From: Muricoccus pecuniae | GTDB taxonomy: Bacteria > Pseudomonadota > Alphaproteobacteria > Acetobacterales > Acetobacteraceae | Direction of reading: 5' to 3' | Length of the DNA stretch: 64,000 nt | Assembly (NCBI RefSeq): GCF_014199205.1 | Contig: NZ_JACIJD010000004.1 | Span: 186,001 to 250,000, forward strand | Shown: positions 53,486 through 62,942 of the stretch, in pieces | Layout: each line of letters opens with the position of its first letter | Numbering within the stretch: position 1 is the stretch's first letter | Notes under the pieces: generated by a model | Told to the model about the DNA's origin: nothing | Databases searched by the model: none | Seen by the model: only the letters and a program-made list of their open reading frames with translations | Translations under genes and position numbers: made by a program

Positions 53486-54328
53486 ATGAACCCCTTCAAC
53501 CCCGATCGCTTTGCGGTCGCCGATCGCGCTGCGATCGCCGGGCGCGGAGCGGTCACCGGGCGCCGGGCGCTGCTGCTCGGGGCCGCCGCCCTGCCCTTCC
53601 TGCCCCGACGAGCCCTTGCCGCGGAGGTGCAGGTGATGGCTTCCGGCGGGCTGACCGCCGCCTACCGCGCCCTTATCCCCGAGTTCGAGCGGAGCACAGG
53701 CCACAAGCTCGGCACGGTGCAGGGCGCCTCCATGGGCGCGGCGCCGGACGCCATTCCCCAGCGCCTCGCCCGCGGGGAGCCGGCAGACGTGCTGCTCCTC
53801 GCCGCCGACGGGTTGGAGGCGCTGATCGCCCGCGGGCTCGCCCAGCCCGGCAGCCGGGTGGACATCGCGCGCTCCCTCATCGGCATGTGCGTGCGCGCGG
53901 GCGCGCCGAAGCCCGACATCTCCTCGATGGACGCCTTCCGCCAGGCGCTGTTGAACGCCTCCTCCATCGCCTATTCGGCGAGCGCGAGCGGCGTCTATAT
54001 CGAGAACGAGATGTACCGGAAGCTCGGCATCCACGATCAGGTCATGCCCAAGAGCCGCCGCATCCTGAGCGAGAGGGTGGGCACCGTCGTCGCGCGCGGC
54101 GACGCCGAGGTCGGCTTCCAGCAGGTGAGCGAGCTGCTGCCTATCCAGGGCATCGACTACATCGGCACCATCCCGGAGGCGGTGCAGCAGCCCACCATCT
54201 TCTGCGCCGGCATCGCCGCGAACGCGCGCGAGCCCGAGGCGGCCCGCGCCCTCATCCGCTTCCTCGCCTCGCCCGAGGCCGCGCCGGTCCTCACCCGCAC
54301 GGGGCTGGAGCCTCTGGGCAAGAGCTAG
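53486..54328 (+). CDS. ModA-like extracellular solute-binding protein
   Basis: 280 residues with a type II binding fold. After a Tat-like signal (GRRALLLGAAALPFLPRRALA) comes VQVMASGGLTAAYRALIPEFERSTGH, like ModA and related proteins. DVLLLAADGLEALIARG and IAANAREPEAARALIRFLASPEA near the end also fit. The N-terminus before the signal contains a hexapeptide repeat coded by an 18-bp tandem repeat. No permease or ATPase gene is adjacent, so its partner is unknown; molybdate binding is not certain. Confidence 0.85.
   Translation: MNPFNPDRFAVADRAAIAGRGAVTGRRALLLGAAALPFLPRRALAAEVQVMASGGLTAAYRALIPEFERSTGHKLGTVQGASMGAAPDAIPQRLARGEPADVLLLAADGLEALIARGLAQPGSRVDIARSLIGMCVRAGAPKPDISSMDAFRQALLNASSIAYSASASGVYIENEMYRKLGIHDQVMPKSRRILSERVGTVVARGDAEVGFQQVSELLPIQGIDYIGTIPEAVQQPTIFCAGIAANAREPEAARALIRFLASPEAAPVLTRTGLEPLGKS
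53504..53557 (+). repeat. 18-bp tandem repeat, three copies, in the binding-protein N-terminus
   Basis: Three 18-base units (53504-53521, 53522-53539, 53540-53557) encode DRFAVA, DRAAIA and GRGAVT, followed by a partial unit encoding GRR. The array lies just before the signal-peptide hydrophobic core, so it lengthens the n-region. Confidence 0.7.
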
Positions 54329-55032
54329 CGCAGGCAGTCCAGCAAGGGGCCGAGCTGCCCTACGCGCCGCTCGATGGTGGCGGCGCGGGCGAGGACATGG
54401 GGGGAAGGCCGGGCGGCCGACCAAGTCAGCGGGCTCGGCAGCACGGCCGCCAGCCGCGCCGCCTCCCCCCGCGTCAGCGCGGCGGCGGGCTTGCCGAAGA
54501 AGGCCCGCGCCGCGGCCTCGGCGCCGTAGATGCCCGGGCCGAACTCGACGCTGTTGAGATAGATCTCGATCACCCGCTGCTTGGGCAGGAGCAGGGCGAC
54601 CTGCGGCGTGAGCCAGGCCTCGACCACCTTCCGCAGGGGGTCGCGCCCGGGCCAGAGGAAGAGGTTCTTCGCCGTCTGCATCGTGACCGTGCTGGCGCCG
54701 CGCGGGCGCTCCCCCTCCACCCAACCCGCGATCTCGCCCCGGAGCGCGCCTAAATCGAAGCCCAGCGCCTGCCGGCAGAAGAGGTTGTCCTCCGCCGCCA
54801 CGACCGATTCGGCCAGGGCGGGCGCGATCGCGCCGAGCGGCACCCAGTCCCTCTGCCACCCTTCCCCCTGGACGGAGCGAATCACCATCAGCGGCGTCGC
54901 CGGCACGGGGGTGAAGCGGAAGGTCAGGATCAGCGCCGGCGGGGCGAGCAGCAGCAGGAGGGCCAGCCTCAGCAGCCATCCCCGCCATCCCGCCCGCCCC
55001 GCCGAAAGATGCAAAAGCTGCTGCCGCCCCAT
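54325..55032 (-). CDS. mtgA: Monofunctional biosynthetic peptidoglycan transglycosylase
   Basis: GT51 enzyme of 235 residues that polymerises lipid II glycan strands. An N-terminal membrane helix (about residues 18-35) precedes the GT51 domain. The catalytic Glu is in SVVAAEDNLFCRQALGFD, followed by RGASTVTMQTAKNLFLWPGRD and KQRVIEIYLNSVEFGPGIYGAEAAARAFFGK. All key motifs are intact. Its 3' end overlaps the upstream plus-strand gene end by 4 bp. Confidence 0.96.
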   Translation of the reverse strand: MGRQQLLHLSAGRAGWRGWLLRLALLLLLAPPALILTFRFTPVPATPLMVIRSVQGEGWQRDWVPLGAIAPALAESVVAAEDNLFCRQALGFDLGALRGEIAGWVEGERPRGASTVTMQTAKNLFLWPGRDPLRKVVEAWLTPQVALLLPKQRVIEIYLNSVEFGPGIYGAEAAARAFFGKPAAALTRGEAARLAAVLPSPLTWSAARPSPHVLARAATIERRVGQLGPLLDCLR

Positions 55033-55297
55033 CCCCCCGTGCTGGCCGCCACCCCGCCCTGCGTCAAGCGCACCCCGTTACATCTTGCGCCGCAGCACCG
55101 CTTGGCCCATCTTCCGCGTCGTGCCCGGCCCCAAGCCGCGGCCACGCCCCGGCCGCGTGAGACGGCCGCCACGCGCATGAGGCGCGCGGCCCTGACCGGG
55201 GCGTCGAACCTTCCGATACCCTGGATGCGACCGGACACGCGGGGCGCCTCCACCCGCGAAGCGGCGTGCCGCAAAGGGCACGCCCCGATTGGAATCC

Positions 55298-56686
55298 ATG
55301 ACACAGTTCAACGAGCTCGGCCTCGCCGCGCCCCTTTTGCGCGCGCTCGAGGAAGAGGGCTACACCACCCCCACCCCCATCCAGGCCCAGGCCATCCCGG
55401 CCGCCATCGCGGGACGGGACGTGCTCGGCATCGCCCAGACCGGCACCGGCAAGACGGCGGCCTTCGCGCTGCCCCTGCTGCACCGGCTGGCGAACGATCC
55501 GAAGCGCGCCGCGCCCTTCACCTGCCGCGTCCTGATCCTCTCCCCGACCCGCGAGCTGGCCTCGCAGATCCATGAGAGCATCCGGGCCTATGGGCGCCAC
55601 ATCCGCCCGAGCACCGCGCTGGTCTTCGGCGGCGTGCCGGAGAACCCGCAGAAGCGCGCCATGGCCAAGGGCGTGGACGTGCTGATCGCGACGCCGGGCC
55701 GGCTGATGGACCTGCTGAACCAGCGCGCCATGAAGCTGGACGGCATCGAGGTCTTCGTCCTCGACGAGGCCGACCAGATGCTCGACCGCGGCTTCTGGCC
55801 TTCCGTCCGCCGCGTCGCCGGCATGCTGCCGCGCAACAAGCACACGATGTTCTTCTCGGCCACCATGCCGGACGACATCGCCAAGCTGGCCAAGGAGCTG
55901 CTGCCCGACCCCGTGCGCGTGGAGGTGACCCCCGTCGCCACCACCGCCGAGCGGGTGAACCAGCGCGTGATCCACACCCGCGCCGAGGGCAAGCGCGGCA
56001 TCCTGGCCGACCTTCTCCGCGGCGAGGGCGTGGGCCGGGCGCTCGTGTTCAGCCGCACGAAGCACGGTGCGGACCGCATCGTGAAGCAGCTGGAGCAGGA
56101 CGGCCTCGCCGCCGGCGCCATCCACGGCAACAAGAGCCAGGGCCAGCGCGAGCGCGCCCTGGAGGCCTTCAAGCGCGGCACCGCCCCGATCCTGGTGGCG
56201 ACCGACATCGCCGCCCGCGGCATCGACGTGGACGGCGTGACCCACGTCATCCAGTACGACCTGCCGGAGGTGCCGGAGACCTATGTCCACCGCATCGGCC
56301 GCACGGCCCGCGCCGGGGCTTCCGGTGAGGCGGTGGCGCTGGTGGCGCCGGACGAGGTCGCCCTCCTCCGCGCCGTGGAGAAGCTGACGCGCCAGGAGGT
56401 TCCGGCCGAGGGGGACATCCCCACCGGCCCCGTGCCGCGCCGGCCGAACCGCCAGCAGCAGGGCAGGCCGCCCCGCCGCGACGAGGGTCGCGGGCCGTCG
56501 CAGGGCCAGGGACGCGGCGCCCCGCAGCGGGAAGGCGGGCGCAACGCCGGGGGCCGCCCCGCGGCGGGCGGGCAGCCCGGGCGCGGCGGCAACGGCTTCG
56601 GCGGCCAGCGCCGGCCGGAGGCGCCGCGTGCGGACCGGAAGGACCGGTCCTGGCGGGAAGGCGATTTCCGCGACAGCGGCCGCTGA
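55298..56686 (+). CDS. DEAD-box ATP-dependent RNA helicase
   Basis: 462 residues from ATG 55298. Motifs run in order: Q motif (TTPTPIQAQAIP), Walker A AQTGTGKT (46-53), PTRELA, TPGRL, DEAD in FVLDEADQML, SAT, ATDIAARGIDVDGV and YVHRIGRTARAG. The last 75 or so residues are rich in Arg, Gly and Gln, an RNA-binding-type tail as in RhlE proteins. RhlE-like is the best label, with roles in RNA decay and cold growth. A strong terminator follows. Confidence 0.95.
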   Translation: MTQFNELGLAAPLLRALEEEGYTTPTPIQAQAIPAAIAGRDVLGIAQTGTGKTAAFALPLLHRLANDPKRAAPFTCRVLILSPTRELASQIHESIRAYGRHIRPSTALVFGGVPENPQKRAMAKGVDVLIATPGRLMDLLNQRAMKLDGIEVFVLDEADQMLDRGFWPSVRRVAGMLPRNKHTMFFSATMPDDIAKLAKELLPDPVRVEVTPVATTAERVNQRVIHTRAEGKRGILADLLRGEGVGRALVFSRTKHGADRIVKQLEQDGLAAGAIHGNKSQGQRERALEAFKRGTAPILVATDIAARGIDVDGVTHVIQYDLPEVPETYVHRIGRTARAGASGEAVALVAPDEVALLRAVEKLTRQEVPAEGDIPTGPVPRRPNRQQQGRPPRRDEGRGPSQGQGRGAPQREGGRNAGGRPAAGGQPGRGGNGFGGQRRPEAPRADRKDRSWREGDFRDSGR

Positions 56687-56692
56687 GACAGG

Positions 56693-56716
56693 AAGGGCGC
56701 CCCTCGGGGCGCCCTT
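56693..56716 (+). terminator. Rho-independent terminator after the helicase gene
   Basis: AAGGGCGCCCC (56693-56703) and GGGGCGCCCTT (56706-56716) form a perfect 11-bp stem, followed by CTTCGTTCC. It lies between the converging ends of the helicase (56686) and antiporter (56735) genes. The A-rich left end lets it work in both directions. Confidence 0.85.
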
Positions 56717-56734
56717 CTTCGTTCCAGCCCCCGC

Positions 56735-58534
56735 TCAGGCCTCGGCGTGTTCCAGCATCCGCCGGGCCACCTCGCGCTCACTCATGACGATATAGGTCGC
56801 GCCCAACCGCTCCAGATGCTCCACCGCCGCGTCCGAATGGGCGCGGGCGGTGATCTCCAGCGCGGGGTTCAGGGCGCGGGCCTGCTCCACCACCTGCCCG
56901 GCCTCGAAGGCCTCGGGCACCGTCACGAAGAGGCGGCGCGCGCCGGGAAGGTTGGCGAGGGCCAGCACCAGCGGGTCCGCGGCATTGCCGAGCACGGCGG
57001 GCAGCCCGTCCGCGCGGGCCGCGGCGGCGATGCTCTCCGCATCCTCGAAGACGAGCACGGGGCGCCCGGCATCCCGCAGCCGCTGCGCGACGAGATGGCC
57101 GACGCGGCCATAGCCCACCACCACGTCATGGTCCTCCATGGCGGGAATGACCTCCGCCTCCACCTCCGCCTCGACAGGCAGCCCGGGCTTGATGCTGGGC
57201 GCGGGGCTGGGCGCGGGCGGGGTGGGGGCGAGTTCCGGCGCGGCCCGGTCGGGCTCCGCCAGCTCGGCCATGGGCGTCTCGGCCACCGGGTGAGGCGGGG
57301 AGACCGAGCGCGCCGCCACCCTCGCGCGCCGCTTCTCGACGAGGGCGAAGAGGAAGGGGTTGATGAGGATGGAGAGGATGGCCCCGGCCAGGATCAGGTC
57401 CCTCCCCTCCTGGGGCAGCAGGCCGAGCGACCCGCCGAGCCCGGCGAGGATGAAGGAGAACTCGCCGATCTGGGCGAGGCTGGCCGAAATGGTCAGCGCC
57501 GTGCCCGAGGGCCGCCCGAAGGCGCGGACGATGAGGTAGGCCGCCACCGACTTGCCCACCACGATGATCGCCAGCACCGCCAGCACCGCGAAGGGGGCGG
57601 TGATGATGATCGTCGGGTTGAACAGCATCCCGACGGAGACGAAGAACAGCACGGCGAAGGCGTCGCGCAGCGGCAGCGCCTCCTCTGCCGCGCGCTGGGA
57701 GAGCTGGCTCTCGCCCATCACCATGCCGGCGAAGAAGGCGCCGAGCGCGAAGGACACGCCGAACAGCTCCGCCGCCCCGAAGGCGACGCCGAGGGCGATG
57801 GCGTAGACGGCCAGGCGGAACAGCTCGCGCGAGCCCGTATGGGCGGCGTGGTGCATCACCCAGGGGATCACGCGCCGCCCGGCGACGAGCATCAGCACGA
57901 CGAAGGCGGCGACCTTGCCGAGGGTGATCGCCAGCGTCATCGCCAGATCGGGCAGGGACAGCCCTTCCCCGCCCTTCAATGCCGGGGCGATGGCCGGCAG
58001 CAGGACGAGGGCGAGAACCATGACCAGGTCCTCCACGATCAGCCAGCCGATGGCGATGCGCCCGCGCTCCGTCTCCGCGATCCGGCGTTCCTGCAGGGCG
58101 CGGATGAGCACGACGGTGGAGGCGACGGAGAGGGAAAGGCCGAAGACGAGCCCGCCGCCGATTCCCCAGTTGAACAGCCAGCCCAGCCCCATGCCCATCA
58201 GCGTGGCCACCAGGATCTGCCCGATGGCCCCGGGCAGCGCGATCGAGCGCACCTCCAGCAGGTCCTTCAGGGAGAAGTGCAGGCCGACGGCGAACATCAG
58301 CAGGATGACGCCGATCTCGGCGAGCTGGTTGGCCAGTTCCTGGTCCGCGACGTAGCCGGGCGTGAAGGGCCCGACCGCGACGCCGGCCAGGAGGTAGCCG
58401 ACGAGGGGCGAGACGCGCAGGCGATGCGCGACCATTCCGAAGATGAAGGCGAGGAGGAGGCCGAGGGCGATGGTGGCGATGAGCGGGGTGTGGTGATCGG
58501 GCAATGGTCCGTCCTGTGCGGTTGGCGTGACCAT
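56735..58534 (-). CDS. Cation:proton antiporter with RCK/TrkA-N domain (KefB/YbaL type)
   Basis: CPA2-family membrane protein, 599 residues from ATG 58534. Twelve or so helices cover about residues 15-390, with VSFALGAFFAGMVMGES and SVASTVVLIRALQE as family marks. A proline-rich linker leads to a cytoplasmic TrkA-N domain (VVVGYGRVGHLVAQRL, about 465 on) that senses nucleotides. YbaL-type potassium efflux is the closest label. A TTG at 58573 would add 13 residues; no clear ribosome site decides the matter. Confidence 0.92.
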   Translation of the reverse strand: MVTPTAQDGPLPDHHTPLIATIALGLLLAFIFGMVAHRLRVSPLVGYLLAGVAVGPFTPGYVADQELANQLAEIGVILLMFAVGLHFSLKDLLEVRSIALPGAIGQILVATLMGMGLGWLFNWGIGGGLVFGLSLSVASTVVLIRALQERRIAETERGRIAIGWLIVEDLVMVLALVLLPAIAPALKGGEGLSLPDLAMTLAITLGKVAAFVVLMLVAGRRVIPWVMHHAAHTGSRELFRLAVYAIALGVAFGAAELFGVSFALGAFFAGMVMGESQLSQRAAEEALPLRDAFAVLFFVSVGMLFNPTIIITAPFAVLAVLAIIVVGKSVAAYLIVRAFGRPSGTALTISASLAQIGEFSFILAGLGGSLGLLPQEGRDLILAGAILSILINPFLFALVEKRRARVAARSVSPPHPVAETPMAELAEPDRAAPELAPTPPAPSPAPSIKPGLPVEAEVEAEVIPAMEDHDVVVGYGRVGHLVAQRLRDAGRPVLVFEDAESIAAAARADGLPAVLGNAADPLVLALANLPGARRLFVTVPEAFEAGQVVEQARALNPALEITARAHSDAAVEHLERLGATYIVMSEREVARRMLEHAEA

Positions 58535-58642
58535 CACAGGATAGGGAGGGGGAGCGCGCGATACCACCGACAAGGGTGTGACGGGCCGTAGCTTTTCCGC
58601 CGATCAACCCTCTTTCCCGATAATTCGCGCGCGGCCGGCCGT

Positions 58643-58662
58643 GCCCGCCGAAAAGGGCGGGC
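58643..58662 (-). terminator. Hairpin at the end of lipB
   Basis: GCCCGCC (58643-58649) and GGCGGGC (58656-58662) pair around a 6-base loop, directly after the lipB stop codon. No T-run follows on the minus strand, so it may be a weak or factor-assisted terminator. Confidence 0.4.
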
Positions 58663-59334
58663 TCAGTCCCCGAACACCTCCGCCCATGCGGCGATGAGGG
58701 CGGAATCCGCCTCCTCCATCGTCACGGGAAGGCCGAGGGCGTGCAGGCTCGTCACCCCGTGCTCGCTGATGCCGCAGGGAACGATCCCGCCGAAATGGAG
58801 GAGGTCGGGCTCCACGTTCAGCGCGATCCCGTGCCAGGACACCCAGCGGGAGACGCGCACGCCGATGGCGCCGATCTTCGCCTCCGTCCCCCTCGTGCGG
58901 TCCGCCACCCAGATGCCAACGCGGCCCTCCCGCCGCTCGCCCCTCACGTTGAAGCGGTCCAGCGCGCGAATCATCCACTCCTCCAGCCCGTGCACATAGG
59001 CGCGCACGTCCCGCGCGGGCACGGTGCCGTGCGGGCGGGTGAGGTCGAGCATCACATAGGCCGTGCGTTGGCCCGGGCCGTGATAGGTCCACTGCCCCCC
59101 GCGCCCGGCCTCATAGGTGGGAAAGCGAGGGTCCAGCAGGGCGTCCATACGGGCAGAGGTGCCGGCGGTGTAGCTCGGCGGGTGCTCCACCAGCCACACG
59201 GCCTCCGCTGCCGTGCCCGCGCGGATCCCGGCCACCCGGGCCTCCATGGCGGCCAGGGCATCGGGCACGGAGACCCTGTCGTCAGAAATCAGCCATTCCG
59301 GTGCGGGATGCCCGGTTGCCGCCGCCGCGCTCAT
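58663..59334 (-). CDS. lipB: Octanoyl-[ACP]:protein N-octanoyltransferase
   Basis: Moves octanoyl groups from ACP to lipoyl domains of 2-oxoacid dehydrogenases, the first step of lipoate assembly. It has 223 residues. [21 protein letters not shown] is the substrate pocket, Lys153 lies in [10 protein letters not shown] and Cys187 in IVPCGI, the catalytic pair. [15 protein letters not shown] is also conserved. It diverges from the tRNA-Leu gene with only 47 bp between them. Confidence 0.97.
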   Translation of the reverse strand: MSAAAATGHPAPEWLISDDRVSVPDALAAMEARVAGIRAGTAAEAVWLVEHPPSYTAGTSARMDALLDPRFPTYEAGRGGQWTYHGPGQRTAYVMLDLTRPHGTVPARDVRAYVHGLEEWMIRALDRFNVRGERREGRVGIWVADRTRGTEAKIGAIGVRVSRWVSWHGIALNVEPDLLHFGGIVPCGISEHGVTSLHALGLPVTMEEADSALIAAWAEVFGD

Positions 59335-59381
59335 CGGTTATACGCCCGGCCGCGGAGCAGCCTTCGGGCCGCAACCCGCAG

Positions 59382-59467
59382 GCGGTCATGGCGGAATGGT
59401 AGACGCGCCAGCTTGAGGTGCTGGTGGGGGCAACCCCGTGGAAGTTCGAATCTTCTTGACCGCACCA
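59382..59467 (+). tRNA. tRNA-Leu, anticodon GAG
   Basis: A full cloverleaf can be drawn by eye. Acceptor arm GCGGTCA (59382-59388) pairs with TGACCGC (59457-59463), followed by A and an encoded CCA (59465-59467). The anticodon stem CCAGC/GCTGG holds the loop TTGAGGT, giving anticodon GAG for CUC/CUU codons. The long variable arm (GGGG/CCCC hairpin) is the class II type of leucine tRNAs, and the T-loop TTCGAAT is present. Confidence 0.96.
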
Positions 59468-59606
59468 TTTCTTTAATTCGGCTCTTCAATCCGGCATTCA
59501 GCGGCCCGCCCCGGCGGTGCCTGCCGGCGCCATGTAGCGCGCCTGCTGCCGGCTTCCCAGGGCATCTCTCCCAGGGCACTCCGCCAGAGGCGGAGCACCT
59601 GGCGGA

Positions 59607-59840
59607 TCACCCCCGGCCGGAGCCGAGATCGGGTCCTTCCCCCACCGCGATGCCGGGAAGGTCGCTCACCGGGCGGTTCACCATTCCCGTGCCGTTGCAG
59701 GCGAGGCAGGGCTTTCCCATCAGCTCGCCCTTGCCCTGGCACTCCTCGCAGACACTCTCCTCCACCCCCGGCGTGCCCGCCGGCGCCTTGTCGCCGGGGC
59801 GCATCTCGCCGCCCGGATCGTCCGATGGTCCCGGCACCAT
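59607..59840 (-). CDS. Small CxxCxGxG zinc-finger-like protein
   Basis: 77 residues with two motifs in a row, CEECQGKG (Cys31, Cys34) and CLACNGTG (Cys45, Cys48). This is half of the DnaJ-type cysteine-rich domain, probably binding one zinc. The ends are Gly/Pro-rich and seem disordered. No J-domain is attached. The two motifs and the sound start region make it a likely real gene. Function unknown. Confidence 0.72.
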   Translation of the reverse strand: MVPGPSDDPGGEMRPGDKAPAGTPGVEESVCEECQGKGELMGKPCLACNGTGMVNRPVSDLPGIAVGEGPDLGSGRG

Positions 59841-59932
59841 GACCTCCCTCCCGCCTCGATAGGGGACGAACGCGGCGTGAAGGGCCCGGTTCCCCGCTGG
59901 CGCCGCGCCCGCGAGGGGGCCATAACGCCGGG

Positions 59933-62197
59933 ATGGACGAGGACTTCCGCAAAGCCGCCCTGGACTATCACCGGCTTCCCAGGCCGGGAAAGCTCAGCAT
60001 CGAGCCGACCAAGCGCATGGCCACCCAGCGCGACCTCGGCCTCGCCTACTCGCCGGGCGTCGCGGCCGCCTGCATGGAGATCGCGGCCGATCCGAGCACG
60101 GCCTACGATTACACCACCCGCGGGAACATGGTGGCCGTCATCACCAACGGGACCGCGGTGCTCGGCCTCGGCTCCATCGGAGCGCTCGCCTCCAAGCCGG
60201 TGATGGAGGGCAAGGCGGTCCTCTTCAAGAAGTTCGCCAACCTCGATTCCATCGACATCGAGGTGGACGAGCGGGACCCCGAGCGCTTCGTCGAGGCGGT
60301 GGCGGTGCTGGAGCCCTCCTTCGGCGCCATCAACCTTGAGGACATCAAGGCCCCCGAGTGCTTCGAGATCGAGCGCGCGCTCCGCGCCCGCATGAAGATC
60401 CCGGTCTTCCACGACGACCAGCACGGCACGGCCATCATCGTCGCCGCCGCCGTGCGGAACGGGCTGATGCTGCAGGAGAAGCCGATCGGGGAGGCGCGGA
60501 TCGTCACCTCCGGCGCCGGCGCCGCGGCGCTGGCCTGCCTCGACCTCCTCGTCGCCATGGGCGCCCGGCGCGAGAACATCACGGTCTGCGACATCGAGGG
60601 CGTGGTCTATGAGGGCCGGCAGGTCCTGATGGACCCGTACAAGGCCCGCTACGCCCGCGACACCGAGGCCCGCACGCTGGCCGAGGCCCTGCCCGGGGCC
60701 GACGTGTTCCTCGGCCTCTCCGCCCCGCGCGTGCTGAAGGCGGAGTGGCTGCCCGCCATGGCGCCCCGGCCGCTGATCCTGGCGCTCGCCAATCCCGAGC
60801 CCGAGATCCTGCCCGAGGCCGTGCGCGCCGCGCGGCCGGACGCGATCGTGGCCACGGGGCGGTCGGACTACCCGAACCAGGTCAACAACGTCCTCTGCTT
60901 CCCCTTCATCTTCCGTGGCGCGCTCGATGCCGGCGCGACGACGATCAACGAGGAGATGAAGGTCGCCTGCGTGGAGGCCATCGCGCGGCTGGCGCGGGCC
61001 GAGGCGAGCGAGGTGGTGGTGGCCGCCTATGGCGGGCAGGCGCCGATCTTCGGGCCGGACTACATCATCCCCAAGCCCTTCGATCCTCGGCTCATTCTGG
61101 AGATCGCCCCGGCCGTGGCGCGCGCCGCCATGGCCTCCGGCGTCTCCACCCGTCCGATCGCGGATTTCGACGCCTACCGGCAGGTGCTGGAGCGATTCGT
61201 CTTCCGCTCGGGCGACCTCATGCGCCCGGTCTTCGCCGCCGCCCGCAATGCCGGCCGCCGCATCGCCTACAGCGAGGGCGAGGACGAGCGCACGCTGCGC
61301 GCCGTGCAGACCGTGCTGGACGAGGGGATCGCCGAGCCCGTCATCATCGGCCGCCGCGCCGTGATCGAGGAGCGGGTGCGCTCCATGGGGCTGCGCATGG
61401 ACCTCCAGGGCAGCGTGACCGTGCTGGACCCCTCGGTGGACACCGAGGCCTTCGCCCCCCTCCTGCCGCTCTACCAGAGCAAGGTCGGGCGGCGCGGCAT
61501 CCCGCCCGACGCCGCCGCCCGCTACATCCGCGTCCGCCCCACGGTGGCCGCCACCCTGCTGCTCGAGGCCGGGCAGGTGGACGCCGCCATCGTCGGCGGC
61601 ACGGGCGAGTGGATGACGCAGTGGCACCTCGCCTTCGACATCGTGGGCAAGCGCGCGGACGTGAACCGGGTCTATGCCATGACGGGGGTGATCCTGCCCG
61701 CCGGCACGCTGTTCTTCGTGGACACCCACCTGCTGGTGGACCCGAACGAGGAGCAGATCGCGGAGATGACGATGCTCGCCGCCGAGCAGGTGCGCGGCTT
61801 CGGCGTCACGCCCCGGGTGGCGCTGCTCTCCCACTCCTCCTTCGGCGCCTCCGACGCCCCCTCCGCCCGCAAGATGCGCCGCGCCCTGCGGCTCATCCGC
61901 GAGCGCGACCCCTCGCTGGAGGTGGACGGCGAGATGCATGCCGACGCGGCGCTGGAGCCCGCCATCCGCGACCGCGCGGTGACGGACGGGCGGCTCACCG
62001 GCTCGGCCAACCTGCTCGTCTTCCCCAACCTCGATTCGGCCAACATCGCCTACAACCTGCTGAAGGCGGCGGCGGACGGGCTCCAGCTCGGACCGATGCT
62101 GCTGGGGATGAACAAGCCCGTCCATGTCATGGTGCCGAGCACCACGGCGCGGGGCATCGTGAACCTCTCGGCCATCGCGGCCGCGCAATCCGGCTGA
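59933..62197 (+). CDS. maeB: NADP-dependent malic enzyme (malic enzyme-phosphotransacetylase fusion)
   Basis: Oxidatively decarboxylates malate to pyruvate. At 754 residues it is the long MaeB form. The malic domain (about 1-425) has [47 protein letters not shown] and [14 protein letters not shown]. The C-terminal PTA-like domain (about 430-754) has [14 protein letters not shown] and [12 protein letters not shown]; in MaeB it is thought to be regulatory (acetyl-CoA sensing) rather than catalytic. Start ATG 59933 begins the conserved N-terminus. Confidence 0.97.
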   Translation: MDEDFRKAALDYHRLPRPGKLSIEPTKRMATQRDLGLAYSPGVAAACMEIAADPSTAYDYTTRGNMVAVITNGTAVLGLGSIGALASKPVMEGKAVLFKKFANLDSIDIEVDERDPERFVEAVAVLEPSFGAINLEDIKAPECFEIERALRARMKIPVFHDDQHGTAIIVAAAVRNGLMLQEKPIGEARIVTSGAGAAALACLDLLVAMGARRENITVCDIEGVVYEGRQVLMDPYKARYARDTEARTLAEALPGADVFLGLSAPRVLKAEWLPAMAPRPLILALANPEPEILPEAVRAARPDAIVATGRSDYPNQVNNVLCFPFIFRGALDAGATTINEEMKVACVEAIARLARAEASEVVVAAYGGQAPIFGPDYIIPKPFDPRLILEIAPAVARAAMASGVSTRPIADFDAYRQVLERFVFRSGDLMRPVFAAARNAGRRIAYSEGEDERTLRAVQTVLDEGIAEPVIIGRRAVIEERVRSMGLRMDLQGSVTVLDPSVDTEAFAPLLPLYQSKVGRRGIPPDAAARYIRVRPTVAATLLLEAGQVDAAIVGGTGEWMTQWHLAFDIVGKRADVNRVYAMTGVILPAGTLFFVDTHLLVDPNEEQIAEMTMLAAEQVRGFGVTPRVALLSHSSFGASDAPSARKMRRALRLIRERDPSLEVDGEMHADAALEPAIRDRAVTDGRLTGSANLLVFPNLDSANIAYNLLKAAADGLQLGPMLLGMNKPVHVMVPSTTARGIVNLSAIAAAQSG

Positions 62198-62246
62198 GCG
62201 GGGCGGCGCCGTTCCGCCCGGAGGGGCGGCGCCCCATATCTCCGGC

Positions 62247-62942
62247 ATGGCCAAGCCGCCGGTTCCCGCCCAGACCTCCAGCGCCGTCACCGCCTTCCTG
62301 CAGAAGGCGGCGGCGGTGCCCGCCCTGCGCGCCGCCCCCTCCCCCGCGCGGCTCGTCTTCGCCGTGGACGCCACGGCCAGCCGCCAGCCCACCTGGGACC
62401 AGGCCAGCCATCTCCAGGCTGGGATGTTCGCCGAGGCGGCCGGGCGGCTGGCGATCAGCCTCGCCTTCTACCGCGGGCACGGCGAGTTCCGGGCCACGCC
62501 CTTCCTGGCCGATTCGCGCGCCCTGGCCGCCGAGATGACAGGGCTTCTCTGCCGCGGTGGCCACACGCAGATCCTGCGCCTGCTGCGCCATGCCGAGGCG
62601 GAGGCGGCCCGCGCCCGGCTCCACGCCCTCGTTTTCGTGGGGGACGCGGTGGAGGAGGAGCCCGGCCCCATCCTCGCCGCCGCAGCCCGGCTAGGGGCGC
62701 GCGGCACCCCCGCCTTCGTCTTCCAGGAGGGCGACGATCCCGGCGCCTCCGCGGTGCTGCGCGGCATCGCCCGCGCCTCGGGCGGCGCCTGGGCGCCTTT
62801 CGACCACCGCAGCCCCGGCGCCCTGGCCGCCCTGCTGCGCGGCGCGGCGGCCTTCGCCACGGGCGGGCGGGAGGCGCTGGCGCGGCTGCCGGGCGCGGGC
62901 GCGCTGCTCGCCCAGCTCCCGCCGCCGGGAGCGGCGCGGTGA
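62247..62942 (+). CDS. vWA-like domain protein, function unknown
   Basis: 231 residues. LVFAVDATASRQPTWDQA holds a MIDAS-like DxTxS motif (Asp41, Thr43, Ser45), suggesting a von Willebrand A fold with a bound metal. LHALVFVGDAVEE could supply the later MIDAS residue. No signal or membrane helix is seen. Its stop overlaps the next start, so it is coupled to the J-domain membrane protein. A chaperone-linked pair is possible but speculative. Confidence 0.75.
   Translation: MAKPPVPAQTSSAVTAFLQKAAAVPALRAAPSPARLVFAVDATASRQPTWDQASHLQAGMFAEAAGRLAISLAFYRGHGEFRATPFLADSRALAAEMTGLLCRGGHTQILRLLRHAEAEAARARLHALVFVGDAVEEEPGPILAAAARLGARGTPAFVFQEGDDPGASAVLRGIARASGGAWAPFDHRSPGALAALLRGAAAFATGGREALARLPGAGALLAQLPPPGAAR

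Noticed and set aside
59720-62392. A minus-strand open frame of about 890 codons opposite maeB
   Set aside because: Low-complexity His/Arg/Gly-rich translation opposite a certain gene; no start signal or motif.
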